In this document: positions 21,532-33,960 of the stretch, piece by piece
Layout: the number at the start of each line of letters is the position of its first letter
Numbering within the stretch: the first letter of the stretch is position 1
From: Alligator mississippiensis
Lineage: Eukaryota > Chordata > Crocodylia > Alligatoridae
Reading direction: 5' to 3'
Length of the DNA: 64,000 nt
NCBI RefSeq assembly: GCF_030867095.1
Contig: NC_081828.1
Span: 4,222,001 to 4,286,000, forward strand
Program-made: the position numbers and the translations under genes
The notes under the pieces: model-generated
Told to the model about the DNA's origin: nothing
The model's input: only the letters and a program-made list of their open reading frames with translations
Database searches by the model: none

Positions 21532-24225
21532 TCATAGACGTAGGGTCAGAAGGGACCTGAGCAGATCATCAAGTCTGACCCCCCTGCCCTGGGCAGGAAT
21601 GATTACTGGGCTCATATGCCTCCTGGTAAGTTTAAGCTCATATAACCCCGGCTAGGTAATTATCAAGCCTACTTTTAAAGACCCCCAGGGCAGGAGCGAG
21701 CACCATTTCCTTTGGAAGCTGGTTCCAGATCCTAGCTGCCCCGACTGTGAAGTAGTGCCTCCTGATGTCCAGCCTGAACCTACTCTCCACCAACTTGTGG
21801 CCATTGTTCCTTATTACTCCAGAAGGTGCTCGGGGGAACAGGGTCTCGCCCATCCCTCTCTGGTCCCCCCTGGTAAGTGTGTAAACGGCCACTAGATCCC
21901 CCTCAGCCTTTTCTTATGGAGGCTGAACAGGTTCAGGTCACGTAGCCTCTCCTTGTAGAGTCTGCCCTGCTGCCTCCAGATCATGCAGGTGGCCCTCCTC
22001 TGGACCCTCTCCATGCTGTCCACATCCCTCCTGAACCGGACGCAGTACTCCAGCTGCGGTGTGACCAGTGTCGCGTAGAGGGGGAGGATCACCTCCTTGG
22101 ACCTGCTCGAGATGCATCTGTGGATGCATGACAAGGTGCGGTTGGCGTTCCTGACCGCGTCCCCACTTTGTCAGCCCATGTTCATTTTGGCATCAATAAT
22201 GACTCCAAGATCCTTTTCTGCCTCTGCACTGACGAGAAGGGAGTTCCCCAGCCTGTAGGTCTGCTGCTGGTTCTTCCCCCCCAGGTGCAGCACCTTGCAC
22301 TTGTCAGTGTTGAAACCCATCCTGTTCTCATCCACCCACCCCTGTAACCTGTCCAGGTCCAGTTGTAGCCTGTCCCTCCCTTCCAGCATGCCCACCTTGC
22401 CCCAAATCTTGGTGTCGTCAGCAAATTTGAACAGGGTGCTTTTTACCCCCTCGTCCAAGTCGCTAATAACGAAATTGAACAGTGCGGGCCCGAGGACCAA
22501 GCCCTGGGGAACCCCACTGCCCACATCCCTCCAGGTTGAATAAGACCTGTCCACCACCACTCCCTGTGTGTGGCCCTCCAGCCAGTTAGCGACTCATCTG
22601 ACTGTGTAGGCATCGACACCACAGTCCCCTAGTTTTTTTAATGAGAGTAGGGTGAGAGACCATGTCAAAGGCCTTCCTGAAGTCCAGAAAGACTACATCC
22701 ACTGCGACACCTACGTCCAATGCTTTTGTGACCTGATCGTAGAAGGCCACCAGGTTGGTCTGACAGGGCCTGCCTCTAATGAACCTGTGTTGGTTGCCCC
22801 TGAGCATCATCCCTGCTGCCGGTCCCTCCCAGATGTGCTCCTGGATAATTTTCTCAAAGAGCTTCCCCAGGACCAAAGTAAGACTAACGGGCTTATAGTT
22901 GCCCGGGTCCTCCCTCCTCCCTTTTTTGAAAATGGGGACCACATTGGCCTTCTTCCAGTCGTCTGGCACCTGGCCAGAGCACCATGAGTGCTCGTAAAGC
23001 CGTGCCAGGGGCCCCGCGATGACTCCTGCCAATTCCCTCAACACCCTGGGGTGAAGAGCGTCCGAGTTCCCTAACTCAGTTCTCTTTGAACCTAGGCCTG
23101 GAGGAGTCTCTCCAGAGTCCATCCTGAATGCCAATGTGGTGGGGATGTCCCGGTCCCCGCTCAGAAAAATGGAGGCAAAAAATTAAAAGGTCAGCTTTAC
23201 CATCTGGTGCAACCACCAGATTGCCAAGCGTATCCTGCAGGGGCCCCACGTTGCCTGGTGCCTTCTTTTTACTCCCTATGTATTTAAAAAAAGGACTTTT
23301 TGTTGTCCTTGATCCTTGATGCTAGTCCTAGTTCTGTCTCTGCCTTAGGCTTCCCAACAGCCCCCCTACAGACTTGCGCGATGGAGGTATAATCCTCTTT
23401 GGTGATAGCACCCCCCTTCCACTGGATGTACCCCTCCTTTTTGGCTTTCAGGTGCTCCTGAATGGCTTTGGCGAGCCAAGGGGGCTTTTGAGCACTCTTG
23501 CCCCCTTTGACTCACGTTGGGACTGTCACCACTTGGGCTCGGAGGATCGTCTCCTTAAGGAATGACCACTCGTCTTGGACACTTGGTTCCCCTACTCTTT
23601 GGGACTATAATGCCTCTCCTACCAATCTTCTCAACTCATTGAAGTCGGCCTTCCTGAAGTCAAGGGCTACTGCCTTGCTGCAGGCCCTTGGCACCCTGCA
23701 CTGGATGGTGAATTCCAGCAAGCAATGATCACTATTGCCCAGGTGGTAGAGGACCTGGAGTCCCCTCACCAGGTCATCGCCTGTGACCAGGACAAGGCAT
23801 TTCCCCTGGTAGGACTGTGTACCTCCTGGGTTAGGTGGAGGTCTTGTATCTCAGCAAGGAACCTACGTGAGTGGTCAGACCTGGCTGGCCTCCCAGCAAA
23901 TGTCCGGGTAGTTTAGGTCACCCATGATGACCACATCCCTTGACTTAATTGCCTCTGCGAGATGACCTGAGAATTCCCGGTCCAGCTCTTCCCCCTGGTT
24001 GCGTGGTCTGCAGCAGACCCGCACCATTAAGTCCCTTTCCCCACGATCCCCTTATATCCTGACCCAGAGCACTTCAGCCTGCCCCTCCTCTGACCCCATC
24101 CTGTTAGTTGAGGATGTGTATTGCTCTTTGACGTCGAGCGCCACACCCCCGCCTTTGACCTTAGCCTAAAGGCATTTAACCTTAGCCTGAAGCCCTGGTT
24201 TGACAGCAGGCTCACCAAGGAGTTG
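21532..24225 (-). mobile_element. CR1 LINE, 2.7 kb, 5' truncated, degenerate ORF2
   Basis: This is the longest mobile element in the window. On the minus strand, from 24.2 kb down, one can read endonuclease pieces (LSNQGFRL; then VVIMGDLNYPDICWEA near 23895-23935), then the reverse transcriptase (VPDDWKKANVVPIFKKG near 22960; VFLDFRKAFDMVSHPTL near 22670; GVPQGLVLGPALFNFVISDL and FADDTKIWG near 22400-22510), then the C-terminal region (YATLVTPQLEYCVRF; FRLDIRRHYFTVGAARIWNQ) and a CR1 3' tail at 21532. The Asp pair of the RT active site is present as FADD. Stop codons and frameshifts near 22150, 22580 and 23135 break the frame, so it is inactive. CR1 is the main LINE family of reptiles and birds. 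Confidence 0.92.
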
Positions 24226-24564
24226 CCTGTTCATTGAAGCAGACGATCCAGGAGCTTCTCAGATCTTTCTTCTCCTTAGATAGGTGTGGATATCACATGT
24301 TCCTATTCCCCTTGTGTGAAACGACACCGCATCCTTCACACTTGAATGCCGGGGGAGCGGCAGGGAGCATACGCGATGCTCTTTTTATTCACCTTAGCAA
24401 AAGTTCTGCTGACCAGCGCTCTGCTTTGGATAAAGCAGGAATTAGAAACCTATTGCAGCCCTTTCAGCTCTCACACATTATTAACTGCTGAAGTAATAAG
24501 AAATGTATAATGCAGTCTGCTCACCTAGTATAATTTAGAGAGTAATCAAAGCAAGGAACTGGCA

Positions 24565-24690
24565 GGCAGGGCAACTAGATTTTACTCCCAGCTCTGCCAA
24601 TGACTTGCTGTTTGAACAGTGTCAGTTCTTTTAACACTTCCATACTCTGGCTACAAAAGGTGAACAAAACCAGGCTGTAAACTGAGAGTT
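24565..24690 (+). repeat. MIR-like SINE remnant
   Basis: TAGATTTTACTCCCAGCTCT, GCCAATGACTTGCTGT and a decayed run follow the MIR core order. Very old, low confidence. Confidence 0.35.
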
Positions 24691-25127
24691 TAAGGGGAAT
24701 CCTTAACATATTTACCGTTCTTAAACACCATTGAGGATCAGCTTCTCCTTGACTCAAGGTCTTCAGATGGGGAAAGTGCTGTCTCCATCAAGGACAAGTA
24801 CTGTTATTAACCCAAATTTGTAGGGTCTAGGTACTGTTGGGAGTGATACGAGTCCTGCTCCCATGGCATGATGGCAGAGAGACATCAGAGAATCAGTGCC
24901 CGTTAAGAAAATGGCCTGTTGCTGATGGCGGTTGTTAGCAAAAGTTGGCTTTTGGCTCAACGGCCAGTGAAGATGGGCTAAAGCTATTTCAGAGGCATAG
25001 TGGACCACGGTAACAAAAGCAGGGAGGTCAAGTGAGTTAAAACAGCCAAGTGTTTCTTGTATCTCCCCCTGACCTTAGCCATCTAAATACCTTTTGGGGA
25101 TCTGGGCTGGAATTTCTTCTTACATAT

Positions 25128-25200
25128 CCTGTTTATACAGCACCTAGCACAATACAGCCCAGCTGAGTCTCTACGAGCTATTCAAGTACTTACAGGATCA
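25128..25200 (+). repeat. Old repeat tail (ACAGCACCTAGCACAA)
   Basis: TATACAGCACCTAGCACAAT recurs almost exactly at 55370-55390. It is a dispersed amniote repeat end. Confidence 0.35.
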
Positions 25201-26374
25201 AAAGGTTAATCATATGATAGGGGTGTTGGGATGCTGAGGCTTGTAAAGCTTGCGGTGACCCTTGGCTGGAAAGGAAATGAAGAGCTGTGTTCGCAGGGGC
25301 AGTCGGGACTAGTTCTTTCCCGGCTTTTTCAACATGTCAGCCTGCATTTGCTAAGAGTACAGTTGTTAGGAGAAACTCGGGCAGTTCATTTTTGGCATCC
25401 AAACCCTCCAGACATATTTTTAAGCAGTAAACAGACTCCTCGAGCTAGGAAGTGGGTGGGATTCATTACTACCATTTCACCCTTGACAGCTGTCAGCTGC
25501 TTCCAGGCAGGAGAAATCAAAGCCAACCACTGAGCCTGCAACTCAAACACCCTGAAAACAAACTAGTTGCCACCTTTGGCATCACACCAGCGACGCACAG
25601 CAGAACGAGGGGGCCCTGGTTCTTCTAGGATGAGACCTCCATGCCCTCTGCAAAGGTTGATGACCAGCACCATGCCCAGCAAACGCAGGCGTGGAGCCCA
25701 AGTGATTGAGGCCCCAGTCTTGAGTCCGACATAGAACCCAGGTGTCCTGACTCCACTGAGGTGACTTGTTCACCCGACGACGTGATCTCCCTTACCTGCA
25801 TTTCTCCAGACAACGCTAACCTGGCCTTTCCACTGGGGTCATGGGTCAGCCTATTGGGGTAGTGTGGGTAAGGCAGGCCCATTTCTGCAGCTAATGGCAC
25901 ATGTGGGAGGAAGGTAAGAAGCAAAACAGCCCAGGTGCCTCTAGCTCAGATGACCAAGCCACCATTTATGGGTCAACTGGAGGCCGCCTTTGGCACGAGT
26001 CAATGCTTGTGAGATGCCTTGACCCCGGCAGCCACCATGCCAGCATCACACCCTTTTTCCTGCAAACAGAGGCTGTCTGAGAACTAGCCCAGCACTCGTA
26101 GCCAACGTGTCAAGCAAGACGGAGCCGTTCCACCATCCCCCCGTTAGGGAATATTGATGAGCTAAAGGGACCTTTCAAGAGTGCTTGTCATTAGGAAAAA
26201 AGGTAGCTTGAGCGGGGAGGTCTCCTCGGTGCCTCTCTCCTAAGAAAGCAACATGAGTAATTGCAATTGCTTATTTCTGGGAGTGCTTGCAGAGCGGTAG
26301 ATGCTGCACCAACCTATTGTGATTGCCTCCGTTACCATAGCATCAGAGCACTTTGTTCGTCCTTAATGTATTTA

Positions 26375-26462
26375 TCCTCCCAACACCCTGGCGAGGGAGA
26401 GGGTCCTTTAGAGAGAGGGAACTGAGGCACTGAGGGATTATCCAAGGTATTTAGGCACCACT
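26375..26462 (-). repeat. MIR-like remnant, reverse orientation
   Basis: AGAGGGAACTGAGGCACTGA and nearby text match the reverse complement of the MIR 3' part. Confidence 0.3.
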
Positions 26463-26961
26463 TAGGTGATGCCGACATTCTCCAAGCTGCTGCCTAACCC
26501 CGTGCTCATCAGCACGCACCCAACCCTATATACTAATAAACTGCACATAGCCCTAACTCCAGGCGAGCTCCGAGAGTGGGATTCTCAGGTGAGAGGCTCA
26601 GACTGGCTGCAAACCAGGCTCAGATGGTGGCTGGGGACCCTTCCTAACATGGCCAGCTTTCCCGGTGCATTGTACAGGGGTCTGCCATCGGGATAGATGA
26701 TTTCACCGAGCAGCAGTCTGGTTAGGTGTTATATGCTCAGCACGGTAATCCCGCTGTTCCTTTGGGGATATAGCTCTAAGCAACCAAGCTGAGGTCACAC
26801 AGGAAGCCTTTTAGAGTTGGTTGAAAACTCTTCCACCAAAACTTTGATGGAAAATTCATCTCCGAGCATGAAAACTTGCACGAAAAATATTTGGTGTCTT
26901 TTTTTTTTTTGCTTTAGGAAAATAAATTATTCAAGATATTTTGAATATCCATGTTGCAGCA

Positions 26962-27180
26962 AAGGAAATTTGGGTGAGATATTAGGAAAAACTCTCACTC
27001 CAGCGTTGTAAAGCACTGGAACAGGGTCCCCAGAGAGGTGGTGGAGTCTCCATCCTTGGAAGTTTTTAAGACCTTGGCTGGGATGATGTAGTTGGGGCTG
27101 GTCCAGCTCTGAGCAGGGGGTTGGACTAGATGTGACCTCCTGAGGTCCCTTCCCACCCTCCTTTTCTATGACCTTATGAC
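26962..27180 (+). mobile_element. CR1 LINE 3' end
   Basis: Sense tail with GATATTAGGAAAAACTCTC, CACTGGAACAGGGTCCCCAG, AGGTGGTGGAGTCTCCATCC and the end TTCCCACCCTCCTTTTCTAT. Confidence 0.78.
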
Positions 27181-28034
27181 TTTTAAAATCAATTGTTTTG
27201 GTAAAATGCTCTTTAAACTCCCCCTAAACTTCTCCCTTTTTTCCCCAGTGAAAAAATGTCAAAGGAAAAAACAAAAGGGAAGAGAAAATATGTTCCCAAA
27301 AACCTGGAAGATTTTATTTAAAGATGGAAAATTCTGGATCTAATGAGAACATTTCTCTTTTCTTCACAAATGTTTCTACAAAGCCACCTGTGCTTTGCCA
27401 ATGAGCGCTTTGGATAAAGATCGTCTCATTTGGAGCAGACCTGTTAGCTATTACACCGTGTTGTGCTTACTCAGTCATCTGATGGGCACATACGGATGCT
27501 CAGATATAAGTTACAACGGCTCCTCGCTACTAAGCTGAAAAGCCCCAAGGCAAGATAGCAGCCTGACCGTCACCCTACACCAAATTGCCCAGCATAATTA
27601 TGTGCGTCTTGCCCAAAAAAACACACGGCAGCCATGCCAATGAAATAACACGGGAGCGGAGCGTTTAAAAATGACAAGATGGGATTTGCATCCAAACAAG
27701 ATGCAAGTTCCTCCCCTTGTAATAGTTTCCCCCTTTACTGCTAATTTAATTAGACCCTCTTTTTCCTTTCTAAATTCCCACTGACTTCTGGTTTGCTCAC
27801 TGGTAGGAGCAAAAGCTAATCAACTGTCAATGCCTGCGCTGTAAGGCTGAGCTGATGAGCTCCTAATGACTGCAGCAGATGTTACGGCTTTTTAAAACCA
27901 GTCTTTCCATTCCTCTGCCAAGGCAGTAAATGTCAGGCCCTTCAAAGCTGGAATTTTAACTCTTGCTAGCTCCAAATTCATCATGGTTGCATTTTCCCTT
28001 GCTTTTATTTAATAACAGGCATGTGTCATTAAAT

Positions 28035-29028
28035 AATGGATCTGTGTCGACTTGGCGGAAGGTAGCCAGTGGAGTCCCTCAGGCTTTGGTACTTGGGACC
28101 AGGGCTTTTCAACATTGTCATCAATGATCTGGATGTGGGGGTGAAATGCACGCTGGCAAAGTTCACCGAGGACACCAAGCTGTGGGGAAGTGCAGCCATG
28201 CATCAGGGTAGGCTGACGATCCAGGTGGACCTAGACACGATTAGTGAGATGGGCGGACCAGAACTAGATGCAATTCAACACTGAGAAGTGTAAAGTGCTC
28301 CATCTGGGGAGGAAAAACCCACAGCAAATTTACAGGCTCGGTGGCGTCACGTCTGAAAGGGACCTGCGGGTCAGAATTGGCCATCAAATGAATATGAGCC
28401 ACCAGTGTGATGCTACAGTTAGCAGAGCAAACAATACGCTGGCATGCATTAACCGACTGCCTCTCAAGCAAAACTAAGGACGTTATTTTCCCGCTCTACT
28501 CGGCATTGGTGAGGCCGTAGCTGGAGTACTGCGTCCAGTTCTGGGCACCGCACTTCAAGGAGGATGTGGAGGAGCTTGAGAGAGTCCAGAGAAGGGCCAA
28601 GTGTATGATTCGAGGCCTGAAGAGCAAGCCATATGAGATCAGGCTGACAGATATGGGACTGTTCAGCCTAGAAAAGAGAAGACTGCAGGGATTTGGTGGC
28701 AGCTTACAAATATATCAGGGGAGAGCATCAGGAGGTAGGCGAACAAAGCACCCCAGGGGAAAACAAGGAACAACAGCTGTAAACTCCTAGAAGAAAATTT
28801 CAGGCTGGATATAAGGAAAAACTTCTTCATGGTACATGTGAGCAGACTCTGGAATAAGCTCCCAGCGGAGGTGGTGCAGGCACCCACCTTGGAGATCTTC
28901 CAAAGGAGACTGGACACACGCCGTGCTGGGGTGATTTGACCCCTGCAGTCTTTGCTGCCCGGAGCAGGGGCGCTGGACCCGAGGATCTCATGAAGTCCCT
29001 TCCAGCCCCAAATTCCTGTGAATCTGTA
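28035..29028 (+). mobile_element. CR1 LINE 3' kilobase
   Basis: Sense fragment with GLFNIVINDLDVGVKCTLAK, a degraded active-site region reading FTEDTKLWG (FADD altered to TEDT), [32 protein letters not shown] and the 3' tail. The active-site change and frameshifts show it is dead. Confidence 0.87.
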
Positions 29029-30737
29029 AGTCTACTCCTCAGTCTAGCAATGCTTCCTGGGCTAGCAGCTAGCCATTACAAGGCAGCTAGATCCAAATGA
29101 AAACCCAAGCAGATGAATAAATACCTGATGGCTGTCTCCAACCCACTACTTATCTCTAGGGTTGAAATTCAGATGGGTTTCAGGTATAGGGCTTCTATAA
29201 TGGCCGAGGGAAATGGACTTGATTCTCTAATCACATGGTGATTTTTCAACTCATCTGCAGCATCTGCTTCAGATGTGTATGTCTTATGGCAGGGGTATGT
29301 CTCATTTCAACAACTTCATGTATGACATGAGGGATGCCAGGCCCATTGGGATCCTCTCTTCCCATCCCAAATCCCCCGCTGCACTCAGCAAGCATGGTAT
29401 CCCTTCTCACGGCCACCTCCCTTCCCATCCCTCCAGGAGTGCCTGATTTCAACTTCCACAACCAACCTGAAGCTCAGGAGAGAGTCACTGAAAGTGCTGC
29501 CAACCTTCACAAATCCTTGTGCGCTGTCTGGACCATGTTCCAAGCAGACGTCAAGATGATGTGTAGGCAAGGTTGGAGAGAGCTGTTTCCATCCCATTTC
29601 TATTCAAAATGCAGTGTTTACAAGCAGAGTTTTGAGATTCAGACCCCAAGGGAAGGAGATGAAGAGCGGGGAGAGAGGTTGGAAAGGAAACAAACCCCTG
29701 GAGGATAGAAACAAAGAGACTTAACCCTCAACCTAGGCCCTCTACATCATACCCCCATCCCTACCTAATGAATCAAGGCCATTCATAACCGCCATGAAGT
29801 TGGCCATCAGATCCGAGCTCAGATTCCCATAAGATAGCTGAATATCACCACAATAATGAGCTAAAAGGAGTAAGAAGAGGAACCAACCCAACATGTGTTG
29901 CTGCGGTTGCCAGTAGCAAATCAACATTTGCAAGTTGTTAATACACGCCAGTGTCTGAAATGGCCTAGCAGCATGGGAAAGCAGGGATGGGGGGTGAGAT
30001 GCAGGAGCTGGAGTCTGCTAGATGACAACCTCAGTCGATCCAGTCGGACTCCTGAAGTGCTTAATGGGCTTGACCACCACACCAATAAACTTCACGGCTG
30101 CACAAATAACAAAGTCTTATCTCCAATATAACCCATTTCTAATAGACACGTCTCCCTGGTGCTGAGCCTCAAAGGCCTATCAACAAGGGAGAGGAGGTGG
30201 ATGAATCACTCAGTGGCTTGGGACCTAAATGCTTGGAAGTGAAGTGATAACAGTGCCCATCCTGCCCTATGGACTTGCAGAGATGCATGTTTAAGCTCTG
30301 TAGATGGAAAATAACTCAAGCACCGCTGAGACATTTTACTTTCTCTTAGCAATTGTTTACCAGCATTAAGTAAAAGTTAAAGACTTTGTCTACCTGGTAA
30401 ACTGACCGTGCCTGGCAACAGGTCCCTTGGGCACCCCACGCTGTTCCAAGAGACCCAAGGAAGGGCACTTGGTGCCAGAAAGTTTGTCCAACAGCTCACC
30501 CAGCTGTGCAGCTGGTCTCCAAAATGATATCACAAAAATGCCTTCCCTTCTCAATTTGAAGCAGTTTAGCTTTGTGTGCAAGATCCCATCAGCAGGTGAA
30601 TTAGCACGGGGACAGGGTCATTGGCAGCGTCACACAGCAGTGTTAATTAGCACCATGCAAATGCAGCCATGTTGCTTCTATTTTAGAAGCATCCTATGCA
30701 GAGCAGTGCCATGAGGTTTACCATGTAGACACACTGC

Positions 30738-31650
30738 CATGAAGATCACCGACTCAGAGACAACGAGGGCTGGAAGAAGTCATCTAGTCCAATGGTTCTC
30801 AACCTTTTTTGTACCAAGACCCATTTGATGGCCAGCCCCAACCATGCCCCTCACTCCCAGCCCACTGCCCTTCACTCCCAGCCCACTGCTTCCCACCCCC
30901 GGGCTCCAGCCCCCCATGTGTGGGGCAGGGGGTGGGTGTGTGGGGCAGGAGGGGGTGTGTGGGAGGCATGGGGCTCCCAAGCAGCCCCTTGTGGACTGGA
31001 GCTCTGACAGACTGCAAGGGAAAAGCCACCATTTCCCACATTTTAAAAGGAGAATCCATTTTTAAAGTTTGTTCGCCACCCTTTCATATATCCTTGCGAC
31101 CCACTTTTGGGTCATGACTCACGGGTTGAGAAATGGTGATCTAGTCCAACCCCCTGCTCAAAACAGGACCACCCCCAGCTATTTCATCCCGGACAAGGCT
31201 TTGTCTAGCTGCATCTTAAAAACCTCCAAGGATGGAGATGCCACCACCTCTCTGGGCAACCTGTTCCAATGTTTTACTATCATCCTCATGAAAAGGTTTT
31301 TCCTAATATCCAACCTCAACTTCCCTTGCTGCAACTCCTTGTCCTGCCATCTGCCCCCACTGAGAACAGCCCAGCTCCATCCTCTTTGCAGCCCCCCTGC
31401 AGGGAGGTGAAGGCTGCTATTCAATCCTCCTTAGTCTTCTCTTCTCCAGACTAAATCAGCCCAGTTCCCTCAGCCTCTCCTCACCAGTCCTGTCCCCCAG
31501 CCCCCAATCATTTTTGTTGCCCCTCGCTGGACTCGCTCCAACTTGTCCACATCCTTTCTGTAGTGGGGGGCCAAAACTGGACATAGGACTCTAAATGTGG
31601 CCTCACCAGTGCTGAACAGGATCATCAGTGCTTTCTGCTCCTTACACCCC
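30738..31650 (-). mobile_element. CR1 LINE 3' part, interrupted by a hAT element
   Basis: Antisense CR1 starts near GAGGGCTGGAAGAAGTCATC and continues after the insertion from 31140 with CTAGTCCAACCCCCTGCTCA to about 31650 (GCCTCACCAGTGCTGAACAG). A minus-strand frame reads LRLDIRKNLFMRMIVKHWNR. Confidence 0.85.
30791..31139. mobile_element. hAT-type element nested in CR1, 8-bp TSD
   Basis: It is flanked by perfect TCTAGTCC copies (30783-30790 and 31140-31147). The left end AATGGTTCTCAACCTTTTTT matches the CAGTGGTTCTCAACC type, and the right end GGGTTGAGAAATGGTGA is its inverse. The interior (GTACCAAGACCCATTTGATG ... TTGCGACCCACTTTTGGGTC) is non-coding. The 349-bp element post-dates the CR1. 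Confidence 0.75.
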
Positions 31651-31687
31651 TAGCTCTGCATACATAAATGTAGTAAAAACGCTATGC

Positions 31688-31862
31688 AGGGGTGTAGGTT
31701 GTAGCCGTGTTGGTCTAAGGACATATCAGATGCACCAAAGGACCTTGTCTGCCTATCTTTTATTAGACCAACTTAAGTTGGTCTAAGTGAGTCTAATAAG
31801 TTGGTCTAATAACTTAAGTTGGTCTAATAAAAGATATCAGATTCACTCAAAGAACCTTGTCT
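31688..31862. repeat. Fold-back element (GTTGGTCTAATAAAAGATAT)
   Basis: The end reads GGGGTGTAGGTTGTAGCCGT + GTTGGTCTAAGGACATA. The interior has ATCTTTTATTAGACCAACTT and its reverse complement AAGTTGGTCTAATAAAAGAT, with two extra partial copies of AGTTGGTCTAA, so the centre was rearranged. Confidence 0.6.
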
Positions 31863-32961
31863 GTAAGAAGACTATGAAAGCTCAAATGCTATAACAGGAT
31901 AGACAACCACGATTTACAGGGCTGATACTGATTTCACGGCTTTGTCCATTCAAATAAAAAGCAGGGAATGACCCCATGCTGAAATAAAGCACCGGGCTGC
32001 TGCATGAGCTCTGATGTAGCTCTAATGAGTGGTGGTGGCCGTCTGCTATGCAGAGTCCAAGATTGTAAACTAAAATCAAAGCTGGCATCCTCAGCTGCAA
32101 AATGTATAGCCCTCAAGCTACAGCTTCTCGCAAGAGGCCAGTGGTAAAATGTGTGTAGTCACTCGGAAAACCCAGCAGTGGGAGACACTTACAGGCCTCA
32201 TGGGATTAGCAGCAACACACAAAAGAAAAGCAAAATAGCATCTCATAAAATAATTTGGACAACCTCCCAGGGTGCGAGTTGATTGCAAAAATCCCTCTGT
32301 GAGGATGACTCACCCACACGCACAAGGTAAGGCTCACGACTGAAGGCTCTTCACATCTGCACTAGGATGATTGATTCTTGCCCACCTGTGGCCCCATCTC
32401 ATCCTCGATCCGTGCCACAAACAGAAAGTAGGAAGCTACTCTTACTTTTTTAGGGATGTAGCATTCATTTGCTCAATGTGGCCTTGAAAACTTTGGATTT
32501 ACCCAAATGTCTTGCAGGGAATCCACATCCCTGCAGGGATTGAAACTCTGGGTGCCTAGATGCATGCTTGAAACCTTTGACTCCCTGACCCCAAACTTTT
32601 GAGGTTTGCAATGCAATGCTAGCTCCTGATCTTACAAAGACTTGCACATGCACTTAGCTTGGAGCACAGGGAATAGGACAGGTTCAGTGCCACGAGACAA
32701 TTCACCACGTGCAGATTTAAGCCCACGGGTCAGCCTTTGCTGGATCAGGCCCCAAGTTTATCGCTTGCAAAAGGGAACCTGAATTCTTTCTGCCTTTTCC
32801 TGTTACAAGAGCATTTTTATCCACGCTATAATACATGTACAGCTCAAAGGGACAAGGACTGCACGGATGGTCAGACCGCTCACACATTTTTCCATCAACC
32901 GTAGCATGATGATAATGATAATCAGCAACACATGAAGATCACCAACAAGTGTAATCTAACA

Positions 32962-33272
32962 CAGGGCTGTCTACGTGGTGGACCTCAAGAGGTTAATGTG
33001 TGGCCCTCAGGATCTCACCCAGCCCCTGCTCCCCTCCATTGCAGAGTCTCCAGGCTCCTTCCTCCCCGAAGGGCTGCCGCTTCCTGCCTTTGTCCCAGCG
33101 GATGGGACAGTGCAGGAAGCCAAGACTGAGTACAGAGCTTCACCTAGGGGAAAGGATGGGATTGGGGCCACATGCAAGTGGTGAGGGTTGTGCCCACACA
33201 CCGCAGCAGTGGGTTAGGGGGGCATCTACACTGAGTGTAGCCCCCTGGGGTCTTAGAAGTTGGACAGCCCTG
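32962..33272. mobile_element. hAT-type MITE
   Basis: The left end CAGGGCTGTCTACGTGG pairs with the right end AAGTTGGACAGCCCTG. The flanks ATCTAACA (32954-32961) and ATTTCACA (33273-33280) agree at 6 of 8 bases. The interior is GC-rich and non-coding. Confidence 0.55.
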
Positions 33273-33764
33273 ATTTCACAAATAACTTTTGATAGCACTT
33301 TAGATGAGCAGCTCAATTATCAACGTTCACACCTATCTCTTCTCAGCTACATCCAGTGGAATATAGAAAAAAAAAGGATACAGGCCCTTGGAGACAACCT
33401 TGATGTCATTAGAAAAAACAGCCAGAGCTTAGCTTGGTCGTGCAACCTGCTCTCATGACTCTGCTTCCTAACCCGGTTACAACATTGTTAACGTAAGCAG
33501 CACCGGGGGGACCGTGCTGCAACTGGGCCACGTAAATGTGGATAAATGCATGGAATTAAGTAATACTTTGCAGCCCTTTTCATCTAGAGATGGTGATGTG
33601 GTTTATAAAATGAGAAAGCAAGACAAAATCTGGATAGATCGTTCTTGCTGATGGAAGAGGCCCACCTTAGCTGGGTAAACTTCCCTGGGATGCTTTGGAC
33701 TTATAGCAAGGTGAGAGAAAGATTAGGACCCAGCGGTAACTCTTCCATTCATTTTAAATAAGAT

Positions 33765-33960
33765 ATAGGGTCAAAAGCCTTTACCTCAGTTAGACAGGGC
33801 ACTTTGGGTAAATTTGACATCTTTTATGGGACCAACTAAAATAGCTGGAAAAATTCTTTGCAAGCTTTTGGGTACAAATACCCTTCTTCTGGCAGAGGGA
33901 GCATCCACAGTTGTTTTGCACTCTTCCAAAGGATGGGATATGCCATATCTTCCTTTTGTA
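33765..33960. repeat. Fold-back family copy
   Basis: GGGCACTTTGGGTAAATTTG, GACATCTTTTATGGGACCAA, GCAAGCTTTTGGGTACAAAT and CCCTTCTTCTGGCAGAG follow the same series as the 47661 and 56010 copies, with one arm dominant. Confidence 0.5.

Noticed and set aside
22586..23134. 182-codon minus-strand frame with RT motifs as a host gene
   Set aside because: It is the reverse transcriptase segment of the 21532-24225 CR1, broken at both ends.
33000..33458. 152-codon plus-strand frame
   Set aside because: Begins in the hAT-type element and crosses its right edge; no family resemblance.
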